DNA of 64,000 bases from contig CM035362.1 in assembly GCA_020137815.1 (NCBI GenBank), positions 3,780,476 to 3,844,475 of the forward strand, read 5' to 3'. This DNA comes from Hormiphora californensis (Eukaryota; Ctenophora; Tentaculata; Cydippida; Pleurobrachiidae). Positions 34,558 through 63,867 of the stretch are shown piece after piece. Within the stretch, counting starts at the first letter, position 1. Each line of letters begins with the position of its first letter. A program made the position numbers and the translations under genes. The notes under the pieces were generated by a model. It searched no databases, was not told where the DNA came from, and worked only from the letters and a program-made list of their open reading frames with translations.

Positions 34558-34741
34558 TAGTGGTACGCGCAAAAAAATGCGCGCCACACACCTGTTATTT
34601 TAGGTATGTGGCGCGCATTTTTTTGCGCGTACCACGCTAGTGTCTCCCACTAATAAAAAAAGTGAAACTTTTGTTCTTCAAATTTTTTCCCTGCCCGGGT
34701 GATGTTTTTAGCACGCACGTGCTAAAAAGATCATTCAGGGT
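34558..34741. mobile_element. Second copy of the 90-bp palindrome plus 94-bp tail
   Basis: Repeats 30470-30652 almost exactly, including CACTAATAAAAAAAGTG, CCCTGCCCGGGTGATG and the small hairpin TTTTTAGCACGCACGTGCTA. Confidence 0.9.
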
Positions 34742-35480
34742 TTAGAAATCAGCAGATTGTGTAGTTAACTAAAATGTCCGTCCGTCCGTCCACCGTTACA
34801 CATAGCAACAAAGTCTGCTCCTTCATAAATCTTTCAACTCACACTTTGTTGATGCAACAAAGGAAATGATTAACACACATTGTGGCGCGCAATTACTCAC
34901 TCGTATCACTTCCTATTTTCACCTAAAATCACTTTGGGTACCCTACAGCCGTACCATGACGTGGTAGCAAGTCTTCCAATCATGAAACTACTATCACACA
35001 ATAATTGCAAGTGACTGGTGTTAAGATTACTGAGGCCTGAGGGTAAAGGTGAAGCGCTTGGTCACCAACTAGGGTCTCCTAAGCAACTGCCTTGGTTACC
35101 ATAGCAACCACCCTGGTTACCATAGCAACTAACATCGTATCAGCCAAAAATTGCTCTTAGAGTGCAAAATTCATCGGAAAATCTAAACTTGAAGCTTAGT
35201 CATCAATTTTACACCCATCTGGGGCAGGGAAACACCGCATTATGAATACATAATGCAATAATTCTTGTTAGCGCGCGAGGAGTCTGCAGCGCTTATTCAT
35301 ATTTTGCCAGCGCATAATCTTTTATGTCCGAGCTCTCTGCAGCTGCTCTGTAACGCGCGAAATATTCGAAGTGAAAAGTTTGGCATGGTGTCGTTTTGAA
35401 AAATTTCAGTTTTTAATTTTTTTTCTTCACGGCGTGCCTTGAGGTTTCAGCCGTCAGGCGTCAGCGTCGTACGTCGAATC
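34742..35480. other. Upstream region of the 35504 gene
   Basis: Includes TGGTTACCATAGCAAC twice (35092-35128) and an in-frame stop upstream of the 35504 start. No TATA box that I would defend. Confidence 0.4.
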
Positions 35481-35503
35481 GATCTAAACCCTCAGGTGCA
35501 GTG

Positions 35504-36832
35504 ATGGAAAGAGGTGTAATTCCGTATCCTTTGAAATGGACTGTAGACGTTCAATCAGTTTTGGAGCAGTTTCAAAAAGGCAAAATTTCACTAGTTGCAC
35601 TTTCAGACAATCTCAAAAGGATCGTATGTGAATCTGAGCACCTCGATTTTCATGAATCATGTCTTGTTTTGCTCTTAGTGGCTTCATCTATGAATAGGAC
35701 TCTTACAGAAACCATAAAATGGGTTGAAACTGAATCATCCGCGTTGTCTCGATACTTCCTGCCGGATCCCAGCGCCATGGGCGATAGGCAAACTCTAGCA
35801 AAGTTTTTCGATAGCTTGGCTTCTCAACAGTGCTCTTCTGAAAATGGATATTTCTACCAAGTTTGTACATTACTGGCCGATGTTGTGTCCGGACGTAAAT
35901 GCGATTGTAGTAGTGCACTCCGCTGGCGATACGGAGAAACGGCTGATAAGTCATTATTGTTGATGCGATCTGCATCCAAACTGAACAAGAAGGGATATCA
36001 GAATTTGTGTTCTGTAATTCTGGTTAAGCTCCTGAAGTCTGAGATTCCATGTATCAAAACATGGGCAGTGTGGAATGGATACGTCTTGACGAGAAGCCTG
36101 GAAATGTTAAAACTAACTTCAGAATGTTGTTCTCACGATGAAGGTTTCCCAGATACAATATCTTCTCCGTACCCAACCAAACTGGCTTGTTTACAACTCA
36201 TGGCCGTGGAGCACTACAAATCCAACAGTAGATCTCAGTGTGGAAGAACAGTTGATCAGTTACGTCAAGAACTTGGTCCCTCGTCATCACCAATTCACCA
36301 AGTGTATCTCTCCGACCTTGCCACTCTTACAAGGGATGTGTCGGGACAACATGATGTTGTGGAATCTCTTCGTGCTAGCGATTTAGAAGATATTTTATCT
36401 GAAGAGGAGTGTGATCCTAGGAAAGTCCTCGCTCTTGCTTGTGTGTTGGTAGCCAAGTGTTTTATGTATCTGGAACGGGAGGAGCTAGGCCACGCACATG
36501 ACTACTGGTGTGAGGCTGGGGAAGAGATGAAAAAGTTGGGAGATGGCTTTGAGACTACTGCTGACAGTTGCTATCTTATTTTGTATCACCGGTTTTTGGG
36601 ACAGTTTCACAGTTTAGAGGGGTACTTTTTGTCGCTGACAGGCAATTATGAGAAGGCTGCGGTTGCTTATGCTCTGTCTTTTGGTGCCGATGAGTCTTTA
36701 GAACAATCTTGGTACAATCAGTTGGTTTTGTTTGCAAGAACTGGCCAAGTCGAGGTCGCTGAGCGGGTTTGGAGAGATGGAAAGAGGAGAGGCTTTAAGG
36801 GAGTTGATGAATTCATCTCACTTTTTCAATGA
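35504..36832 (+). CDS. Intact single-exon gene, 442-residue helical (TPR-like) protein of unknown function
   Basis: One uninterrupted frame from ATG at 35504 to TGA, with an upstream in-frame TAA near 35413 and a polyadenylation signal 39 bases after the stop. The protein begins MERGVIPYPLKWTVDVQS and is rich in paired amphipathic helices. The C-terminal third (GYFLSLTGNYEKAAVAYALS, then SWYNQLVLFARTGQVEVAER) has tetratricopeptide-like spacing. Cysteine content is high (for example CDCSSALRWRYG near residue 128). No signal peptide or membrane segment is evident. I do not recognise the family. Codon use resembles the neighbouring exons, so it is unlikely to be repeat-derived. WAC and EIF6 follow on the same strand. 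Confidence 0.75.
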   Translation: MERGVIPYPLKWTVDVQSVLEQFQKGKISLVALSDNLKRIVCESEHLDFHESCLVLLLVASSMNRTLTETIKWVETESSALSRYFLPDPSAMGDRQTLAKFFDSLASQQCSSENGYFYQVCTLLADVVSGRKCDCSSALRWRYGETADKSLLLMRSASKLNKKGYQNLCSVILVKLLKSEIPCIKTWAVWNGYVLTRSLEMLKLTSECCSHDEGFPDTISSPYPTKLACLQLMAVEHYKSNSRSQCGRTVDQLRQELGPSSSPIHQVYLSDLATLTRDVSGQHDVVESLRASDLEDILSEEECDPRKVLALACVLVAKCFMYLEREELGHAHDYWCEAGEEMKKLGDGFETTADSCYLILYHRFLGQFHSLEGYFLSLTGNYEKAAVAYALSFGADESLEQSWYNQLVLFARTGQVEVAERVWRDGKRRGFKGVDEFISLFQ

Positions 36833-36870
36833 CTTGTTTTTAATTTTTATATCGTTGATTTTGTAATAAT

Positions 36871-36876
36871 AATAAA
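36871..36876 (+). promoter_or_regulatory. Polyadenylation signal AATAAA
   Basis: Canonical hexamer 39 bases after the stop codon of the 35504 gene. Confidence 0.7.
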
Positions 36877-37066
36877 GATGACCATTCCTTCTTTCTCTAT
36901 CTTGCTATCTGAAGCTGTCTTATTAGGTCATCACATTGTTTGTCCCTTTCTCTGTTTAGCTACATGATACATTCCCCCAACATTAACCCTGTCCCGTCAT
37001 CCCGTGATTAGAAATTACCGTGAATCGTAGTTGTTACAGTCACTTAAGGGCACACCCATCCCCTAA

Positions 37067-37416
37067 AACCATAATGATTTCCTCCAACAGTGATGATTTA
37101 TCCCCCCCCCCTCCCAACCCAAGCCCCCTAAACCCATGTACATTGCCCGGCCCCCTGAACCCATGATGCCCCCTAAACCCATGATGCCCCCTAAACCCCG
37201 TGATGCCACCTAAACCCCGTGATTTCCCTAAACACAGGCTCCCTAAATCCATGATGTCCCCTGAATCCACGATTTATTCCCCTAAACCCCGTGATTTCCC
37301 CTAAACCCATGCCCTCTAAACCCATGATTTATTCCCCTAAACCCCATGATTTCCCCTAAACCCCGTGATGCCTCCTGAACCCCGTGATGCCCCCTAAACC
37401 CGGTGATTTCCCCTAA
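37067..37416 (+). repeat. 18-19 bp minisatellite ending at the WAC exon acceptor
   Basis: About 17 degenerate units of CCCCTAAACCCCGTGATTT or CCCCCTAAACCCATGATGC. The last unit, GGTGATTTCCCCTAATTGTAG, is the polypyrimidine tract, putative branch site (CTAA) and AG of the exon at 37423. Each unit therefore repeats a pyrimidine run plus a CTAAAC branch-point-like word. Not telomeric: the unit is too long and varied. Confidence 0.85.
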
Positions 37417-37422
37417 TTGTAG

Positions 37423-39336
37423 GATGGATGGGATGTAAAGAGGGTGATAGAGAGATGGAGCGTGGTAGCAGTAAGCACCATCACCAAGTGGAATATCATC
37501 TTTCTGAATGGAAGGAACATTTTAGTAAATCAGGTACATGGAAGGAACATTTTAGTAAATCAGGAATGGAAGGAACATTTTAGTAAATCAGGTATGGAAG
37601 GAACATTTTAGTAAATCAGGTATGGAAGGAACATTTTAGTAAATCAGGTATGGAAGGAGCATTTTAGTAAATCAGGTATGGAAGGAACATTTTAGTAAAT
37701 CAGGTATGGAAGGAACATTTTAGTAAATCAGGAATGGAAGGAACATTTTAGTAAATCAGGTATGGAAGGAACATTTTAGTAAATCAGGTATGGAAGGAAC
37801 ATTTTAGTAAATCAGGAATGGAAGGAACATTTTAGTAAATCAGGAATGGAAGGAACATTTTAGTAAATCAGGTGTGGAAGGAACATTTTAGTAAATCAGG
37901 TATGGAAGGAACATTTTAGTAAATCAATTGTGCATCACAATTAGAATCTTGAGTTCTTTAACCACATTGGTTTCCATTCATGGAAGTTCTTGAGATGTGT
38001 TTTAATAACTTTCTTAAAATAGCCCTAGAAAAGAACCTTGCGGACAGTGGGATTGGAGAGTTTGTTACCTTTGTTAAAATAATCCTAGGCACCTAATTAG
38101 ATTAATTTAAATTAAATCAATCTTCCTAACCAGGTAAGAAGTACTACTACAACTCCCGGACAGCTGAGTCAGTGTGGGAGATACCTGCTGCGTACTTGCC
38201 CAAGAAACACCGTCCCGATTCAGTGACTAACAATAACAATCACCACCATCATCATCATTCTACTCCTACTGCAGGTTGGTTCATTTTATTGATATTTAGC
38301 AGGAACCGACCGAATCAGGAAATACTGGTCCCTGATTGGCTGATAACCAGTCACGTGACCTAACTAACGAGTCCTGATTGGTTGTTTACTTGTGTCGGTC
38401 GGTTCCTGATATTTAGGGTTTTTTGGGTTCGTTTTCCAAATTCCAAAACCAACCATTATTCAGTATTCAGTGAGTTTTCTCTCCGTCTAAAAAACTACTG
38501 CCACCTAAAAAAACTATTCTTCAGACAAGCGGTGCAAGACGGAGGGAATCTCAACACCGAAAACCAACGGACACACCTTACCCCGGACCTCGTCCTCCTC
38601 CTCCTCCTCGACCCCTCGGTCCTCAGCCACCACAGCCACCACAACACCCCGAATCTCCTCCTCCTCGTCCTCGACCCCTTCAGCAACGTCCCGCGGTGGC
38701 ACCCCCACCACACTCGCCATCCACTCCCGAGGTGGATCAACACCTTCAACCACACCCACCCAGGGTGGCACGCCCCGTGGTCCAACACCCACTATGGGTG
38801 GTGATGTAACACCCAAAACAGCCCGGATATCATCATCCCTGAGTCGGAGGGTGAGTTTGAATCACCGCGGTGGTGATAGTGAAGTGTCAAATCACCATGA
38901 ACATATTCCGTCACCTGTGATCTCCAAAGACGGAGGTAAATTATCATCGAACCACAACAGCAAGACCCCTAAAACACCATCGTCCCTTACAACACCCACA
39001 TCGGGTGGCTCGAAACTAAGTCGCTTCCTTGCATCAACCCTGGAAGTGGAAGATACCGCGGTTTCAGAGGATCTCCAACGAAAAGAGTTTCTGGATCCAA
39101 CCTGTATTAGCGTACTAACAAACCAGCCGGCTGAATTGCTGGAGCGGCAAAGCAATCAGTGCCACGCAGAGGCTCGACGTATTTTGGACGTTGATCTGTT
39201 GAGAACGGTTGCTGACTGTGCGAACTTACGGGCGGTACAAAATGTCCAAAATTTAAGGGCACATAATATTGAACACCGTTTGGAAATGTTGCGTGCCCAT
39301 ATTCGGTGGTTGGAAGAGGGGAATGATCTTACGTGA
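37423..39336 (+). CDS. WAC: WAC orthologue (WW domain adaptor with coiled coil), last three exons
   Basis: Exons 37423-37533, 38134-38274 and 38525-39336 join in phase (G|GT and G|AC split codons). Exon 1 ends SEWKEHFSKSG and exon 2 opens KKYYYNSRTAESVWEIP, together a WW domain matching the SSGKKYYYNCRT..WEKP segment of WAC. A His run and a Ser/Thr/Pro-rich linker follow (about residues 75-240 of the visible part). The C-terminus has NLRAHNIEHRLEMLRAHIRW, the coiled coil that ends WAC proteins. WAC is a nuclear adaptor that binds the RNF20/40 H2B ubiquitin ligase and RNA polymerase II and also influences autophagy and mTOR (known for vertebrate and fly WAC). Upstream exons were not found. A MITE lies in the last intron, and the penultimate intron begins with a 15-copy repeat of its own donor. 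Confidence 0.85.
37509..37926 (+). repeat. 28-bp tandem array of exon end plus 5' splice site (WAC)
   Basis: Fifteen copies of ATGGAAGGAACATTTTAGTAAATCAG-type units. The first copy is the actual 3' end of the WAC exon (codons for EWKEHFSKS) followed by its donor GTACAT. The other fourteen fill the start of the intron. Of the 14 units that end in CAG, ten are followed by GT (mostly GTATGG) and four by GA. Units are nearly identical, so the expansion is recent or homogenised. Confidence 0.92.
38300..38408 (+). mobile_element. 109-bp hAT-like MITE with perfect TSD inside WAC intron
   Basis: Full copy flanked by ATATTTAG on both sides, inside the last WAC intron, 26 bases after its donor. Confidence 0.95.
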
Positions 39337-39552
39337 CGAGATGTAGAGATCTGTTGTATTGTGTGTGTGTATTTGGGTATATATATTCGTGTACTTCAGA
39401 GAGATCAGGTGACGTCAGGTGAAAAGAGTCATGATATGTGACGTCACGATGTGTGACGAGTCATGATATATATAATGTGTGGGATGTGTGCCTGCAATTC
39501 TCCCCCCTGAACTTATACCTGGTAATATATGTATTGGGCCGTATATAATATA

Positions 39553-39646
39553 CAGTCGGATCCCGACTTACCGGGATACTCGGGGGTAAGGATTCTGCCC
39601 GGTATATCGGGGTACCCGGTGTTCGGTATATATCGGGGTCCGAATG
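39553..39646. mobile_element. Short (94-bp) TA-flanked MITE
   Basis: CAGTCGGATCCCGACTTACC at one end, TATCGGGGTCCGAATG at the other, TA on both sides. A miniature of the 744-864 bp elements. Confidence 0.8.
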
Positions 39647-39736
39647 TATATTTACATGACGTCATCGCTGGTCAGATTGAAAGATTTCTAATAACAAAGT
39701 TTATCTTGTGTGTGTGTTTCCGTGAGTGTCAGATTC

Positions 39737-39905
<169 letters not shown>

Positions 39906-40038
39906 ACGTTGTGAGAGTTGTTTGTTATTCCCCCATTCCTATGATATATCTGTATGTTTTGGTTGCTTTTTATTGCCAATACGTATATATTCTACTAGGC
40001 CTCCCCTTTCTCGAGAAGAGACTGCTGACACTGCAGAG

Positions 40039-40147
40039 CTTGAACCGACCGAATCAGGAAATACTGGTCCCTGATTGGCTGATAACCAGTCACGTGACCT
40101 AAATAACGAGTTCTGATTGGTTGTGTACTTGGTTCGGTCGGTTCCTG
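40039..40147 (+). mobile_element. 109-bp hAT-like MITE, forward orientation
   Basis: Left terminus drifted to CTTGAACCGACCGAA; right end intact. No convincing target duplication. Confidence 0.88.
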
Positions 40148-40469
40148 ATGAAGCGCTTATAAACTGCAATTGGCAACTCAAATCTGAGATCAGGCGTTAT
40201 TGTGTTGTTGAAGACAAAGTGAGTGAGAGAGAAAGAGTGAGAGAGAAAGAGGGCAAACGTTCTAAATGAATTTAATTGGAAAGAGATCAGTTGTTTTTCT
40301 AACGTGTCCCCAATCCCTGGTTAGGTTTTTACTGACTCCTATCTTTCTTTCTCTCCCTTTATCTATCTCTCCCATTGAATTAAACCTTTCTCTCCTGGGT
40401 TTGTTCCCTATCTTTCTCACTCTCCTTTTCTTCATTTCTCTCTCTCCCCCTCTCTTTCCCTATATCTCT

Positions 40470-40612
<143 letters not shown>

Positions 40613-40752
40613 ACTTATACTTGTGGTATTACGTCATTCTACAGCAGCATTAAATCATCGCACTGGTCTCTTTATAACACGCTCACTCACTCACATTTTC
40701 ACTACGAAAACATTTGCTTTCTTTGTCAACTCCCGAATTGTTACACTTGTCC

Positions 40753-40861
40753 CAGGAACCGACCGAATCAGGAAATACTGGTCCCTGATTGGCTGATAAC
40801 CAGTCACGTGACCTAAATAACGAGTTCTGATTGGTTGTTTACTTGTTTCGGTCGGTTCCTG
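40753..40861 (+). mobile_element. 109-bp hAT-like MITE upstream of EIF6
   Basis: Perfect ends; flanks ACTTGTCC and ACTTATCC match at 7 of 8. It lies about 170 bases upstream of the EIF6 start codon, the copy best placed to influence a promoter. Confidence 0.94.
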
Positions 40862-41027
40862 ACTTATCCCCTGATCTTTGAACCCATCGTCTTTCTAAAC
40901 CATATATTATTGTCCCAAAATCATAATCCCCTAATTTTACATTGACCGACTTTACCTTGATCTGGATTTGGCCGCTTTTTTCTGTAACACTCTGTATCTC
41001 CCCTAGCAACTAAAATACAAATATATC

Positions 41028-43570
<2,543 letters not shown>

Positions 43571-43685
43571 TGAAAAATGGGTGTTTTTTAGCTTTTTTGA
43601 AGTTGTTTTTTTAAAACAATCTCCAATCTTGTCTGTTAAGTTATTTAATGTGGGTCTGTGTGTGTGAGTGTGTTTGTGTGTGTGT

Positions 43686-44520
43686 TGGGGGGGGGGGGCC
43701 GGCTGAAGTTTTTGAAGTTTGAAGTTTTCCACCCTACTTTTTGAGTTTTTGAAGTTTTTGAAGTTGACTTCAAAAACTTCAAAAACTTCAAAAACTCTAA
43801 ACTACTTTTATATGCTATCAGTGACTATTATTACACTTGTTTAGGTTAGTTTCATGCTTAATACATATTGTGGCAAAGTTATCCGTCCTTGTCTGCCCTT
43901 TTTCTACCACAAATTAGGATATTTACAATGATTCCTAGCCATGAAATCCATGGCACAATTTGGTGTAAAAAATTTAAATTTTTTGTAAAAACATATTTTA
44001 TTTTCATTCTATAACTCAAAACATTGCCTAGAAAATGCTAAGAAAGTGTTTAAAAATTATGAAGTAAATTTTCGAAAATTTTTTTGGGGCCACACCCTTT
44101 TTGCCAGTTTCACAAAATGCAAATTTTTTATGAAGGGAGTTGTGAAAAAAATATGGACACCAAAATCATCAGCGGCCTCGAGTTAGTGGGGGTACGTGCC
44201 AAAATGAAGTCTCCACCTCATCTAATTCGAGGGATAATGGGATATTTTCATAATTTTGTGTGTGTGCATGACTTTTTTTTGGGCTAGACCAGTTTTAATG
44301 GTTTATGAGTGACTATAGGATTTTTAAAGGGGTGTAACTTGTTCGGAATATGCAAGTTTATATAAGAGTTATGAAGCAACATAGGGCCTATCTCCAACGG
44401 TTTAGGAGATATGAGTTTTTGAAGTTTTTGAAGTTTTTGAAGTTTTCCACCCTAAGTTTCTCTTTGAAGTTTTTGAAGTTGACTTCAAAAACTTCAAAAA
44501 CTTCAGCCGGCCCCCCCCCC
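43686..44520. mobile_element. Foldback element with GAAGTTTTT repeats, 3' of EIF6
   Basis: The left end (G run, CCGGCTGAAGTTTTTGAAG, TTTTCCACCCTA) and the right end (CTTCAAAAACTTCAGCCGG, C run) are inverted partners. Each arm contains the smaller palindrome TTTTTGAAGTTGACTTCAAAAA. About 835 bp, non-coding, about 115 bases after the EIF6 stop. Confidence 0.75.
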
Positions 44521-45540
44521 TGTGTGTTTGGAGGTGACAAAAAGTGACAAAATAAATACTTTCCTTTACACTCCCCCAAAGTTTTGATATTTCTTTTTAT
44601 TTCCTGGTCCTACCACTATCTTGGGGCGGCAAAGGGTGGTTAGAGATTGGGTAGTCTTACTCGACCCTCTCTCACCAAGAACAAGGGTTTACTGAGTGTC
44701 GTGGATCGAACAATAGATCACAAAGCGTGGTTTAGCAAGGGGGACGACCTTTTTTCATTCCCATTTTCCCGGGAGTAGTGGAGAGAGAATGGCACACTCG
44801 CCGCCCCCAGCCAGTGCGCAGAGACACCACAACTCGTATAGATCGGCTCAAATTAATGCAAAGTGGGGTGGCCTCAGCAGTGTGGCGCGCCGCGCACCCC
44901 CTGATTAGTGACCGTGGGAAAAATCACAGCTGGCTGGTTGGGCGACCATCCCCCAACCCTCGGTATTGGCGGTTCTCGGGCCGACAATCTCGATTCTCGG
45001 TCACCAAGATGTGACACATTTTAATCAGGTAGTCAGACCAGTAAGGAAGATCTTTAAACCAAGGATCGAAACATAGAAAAAGTAAAACTAGTCATATTTT
45101 TTTTGCGTTAAACAATTTAAACACAAATAGAGTAGTAGCAGTCTATATACATAAACAACACATTCTCAAATGATTTCACCCAGCCTAGCCAGCTAGTGGT
45201 ATATAGATTTCACGAGGGACTATAACAACACCAACACAGGGATGGAGTTATAATCATGAATATATTGCTGGAAATTCCCTGGAAATTTTCACCACAATAT
45301 CTTAAAGAGTGGAAATTGCTGGGTAAAACACAACCGGGCAGAAGAAATATTATCCCCCGTGAGTGAAAAAAAACGTTCACACACAATTGTGTGATATTGC
45401 GTGTGTGACATTGTTACCGTATATTTCGGTTACACAAATGGTTACCGATTGGTTACACGCTGTAAAGTAACCGTTTAGTAACAAATCACACACACATATA
45501 TATTGGCATCTGATTGTGAAAAAACACCATGAATAGTGTG
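44521..45540. other. No gene seen
   Basis: Some GC-rich sequence (44760-45010) without splice-supported coding; the rest is AT-rich. Confidence 0.4.
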
Positions 45541-45558
45541 GGGGATAAACGTATGTTG

Positions 45559-45667
45559 CAGGAACCGACCGAAACAAGTAAACAACCAATCAGAACTCGT
45601 TATTTAGGTCACGTGACTGGTTATCAGCCAATCAGGGACCAGTATTTCCTGATTCGGTCGGTTCCTG
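45559..45667 (-). mobile_element. 109-bp hAT-like MITE with perfect TSD
   Basis: Flanked by GTATGTTG on both sides; both termini intact. Confidence 0.95.
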
Positions 45668-46440
45668 GTATGTTGTGTGGTGTGTGATTGGTTTCTCTCT
45701 GTGTGAATATATCTTCATGATTAGGGGGGGGGGGGGGTCAGTTGGAGATTAATATTTTTGACATGATGGCATACTCCATTCGAGATACCATCATTTACAT
45801 ATTCAACTCTGCTTATTACAATATATTGGGTAAACATTAAAAAGGAGGGGCTTTCTGCACTGGGATTTAAGATAAAAGAATCTTTGGAAGGGAAGTTTTG
45901 GTTATCAAACACAGAGAGAGAGAAATAGTAACAACTTTGTGCTCGAAAGACCTCCCTCTCTTTTTATATAGTATATAAATCGTTCTCCCACTCAGACAAA
46001 GAGAGAGATATATCGATCGCTCGTTGAAAAAAAAACCTAGTAGATTCGACAGAATGAAACAGTATTTTGCCGACAAAACCTAGAAGGGGTCGTAGCTCGC
46101 AATAACACTTGAATTTGAATAAGAAATCCATACACAAGAATATTATTAAATCTTGGCTTGGAGCAGTTGACGCTTATTAAGGCAATTAACTTCCCCATCC
46201 AATCTTTCCTATTACACATTTCACATACCCCTCATCCTAAAAAGCCATTGGTTAACATATAAATCGATCACACCCATTATATAATGTACCAAGCTCTCAC
46301 ACATGCAATCTACACCGAAATGTTCAATTGTTGAAAAAATAAATAACGAAGGAAGATTCCTGTCATTTCTAAATCTTAACTTCAGCCCGACAGATCTTAA
46401 CTTGAACGTAGGATAGTCACTAGCTAGTCAAGCACTGAAG

Positions 46441-46541
46441 CAGGAACCGACCGAAACAATTAAACAACCAATCAGAACTCGTTATTTAGGTCACGTGACT
46501 GGTTATCAGCCAATCAGGGACCCTGATTCGGTCGGTCCCTG
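46441..46541 (-). mobile_element. 109-bp MITE (101-bp variant) with perfect TSD
   Basis: Missing the ACCAGTATTTCC-type segment near one end but flanked by CACTGAAG octamers. Confidence 0.94.
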
Positions 46542-47470
46542 CACTGAAGGGGTCTGAAAACAAACAACTCACGAGCGATCGAACATAGTGTATTCATAAT
46601 AGCACTATTACATAGTAATGTGGGGAGAGGGAGGACTGAAAAAAACGTAGATTTATAATATATATTGAAATTACACACCACCACACACAGCTAACATTGT
46701 AACTTGACATTCTTTGACGCTCTGTAACATTCTCGAGATCAAATCAAAAACAACGTAAAGGCCTCGACCAGATACCTCATACCTCTCTCTATCTTTCTAG
46801 TGAATCAGATGGTGAATAATATTCGAGAGAGAGAGAGGGGGGAGCTGGGAGCCGGTAATAGTGTAGAAGTAAAGCCACGAGAGAAACTTCTCTCTCTTCT
46901 CAGAAATCGGAGAGAGATTTGTGCCGTGGCTCGAAAGTGTTTGTGGAAAAAAAACACTTTGAATTCTCCTGCCCGGGTCTGTAAAGAGAGATATAGTTCT
47001 AGGTTTAAATATGTGTGTATAATTAGTAGATATATATATATTATTGGGGGGAAACATGTAAAAATCCCGCACGACCGAGATTTGGTTAGCTATTCCTCGA
47101 TATTTCTCACACGTGCCTCCCGCGTGAGAAAGCTGATTTCTCACGCACACGTAATTACGTGAGAGGTACAATTTGCACGTGCAATGTGTGTCCGAGGTGC
47201 AGTAACAAAACTAATCGTGCGAGATACTGTATTTGAAAAAAAGACTCAACCAAACAGGACGTATAATATACTATTTAGTGCCCTTATATAGGAGTTAACT
47301 CGAGTTATTGAACTGCTACAATATATGTCTACTATGAGAGTTCACGCATCCGCTGCTCCTTCATAAACATAACTGTCTCTCGGATCCTCGGGGAGAAAAA
47401 AATAGTGAAGTCAACCACCTGGCACCCGGGGAGAGAGGGGGGTGGAACAGCGGAGGAACAAGATGTGGGA
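46542..47470. other. 3' flank of the DDX3 gene
   Basis: Contains the inverted motif TCACACGTG..CACGTG around 47108-47180 and an IR of AGAGAAACTTCTCTCT at about 46880. No coding call. It would include the helicase 3'UTR (transcribed on the minus strand). Confidence 0.4.
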
Positions 47471-47473
47471 GAA

Positions 47474-63513
<16,040 letters not shown>

Positions 63514-63867
63514 CTGAAAAATTGTGTTTCATTAGCGGATCTGCAACATGAGGATTGAGGGAGGGGGTTATTCTGGGCGGGAGCCGGGATGGATGTTTGG
63601 AGCCGCACTGGGTGGGGGGGGACCCAGATGGTAGATAGACCGGATATCATCCCGAATATAAAAACAAAACAAGGAAAGCCTGGATCAAATAACAGTGGTT
63701 GTTGAACAAGTGTTGTTAAAAACCGTTGTTGGCAACTTGACAGTTCACAATGAAACTTGATACTGAGATCTGAGATGTCACTGTACACCTGGTGACGCTA
63801 TATTTGAGGCCCCAAACAGCTGCAGTTAATAGGGTGGGGTCGGCAGAAATGTGGGTTGCGAGCTGTT

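Noticed and set aside
37067-37416. Interstitial telomere repeat (CCCTAAA-like)
   Set aside because: The unit is 18-19 bases with GTGATTT or ATGATGC spacers, not a 6-7 base telomere unit.
38382-38804. Alternative frame across the start of the last WAC exon
   Set aside because: The WAC frame joins upstream in phase and carries the coiled coil; this frame starts in the MITE and is a shadow.
40690-40820. Recurrent C-terminal peptide NRPNQEILVPDWLITSHVT in several open frames (also at 38363, 40102, and reversed forms at 15998, 18473, 28918)
   Set aside because: It is the accidental translation of the 109-bp MITE, not a conserved protein motif.
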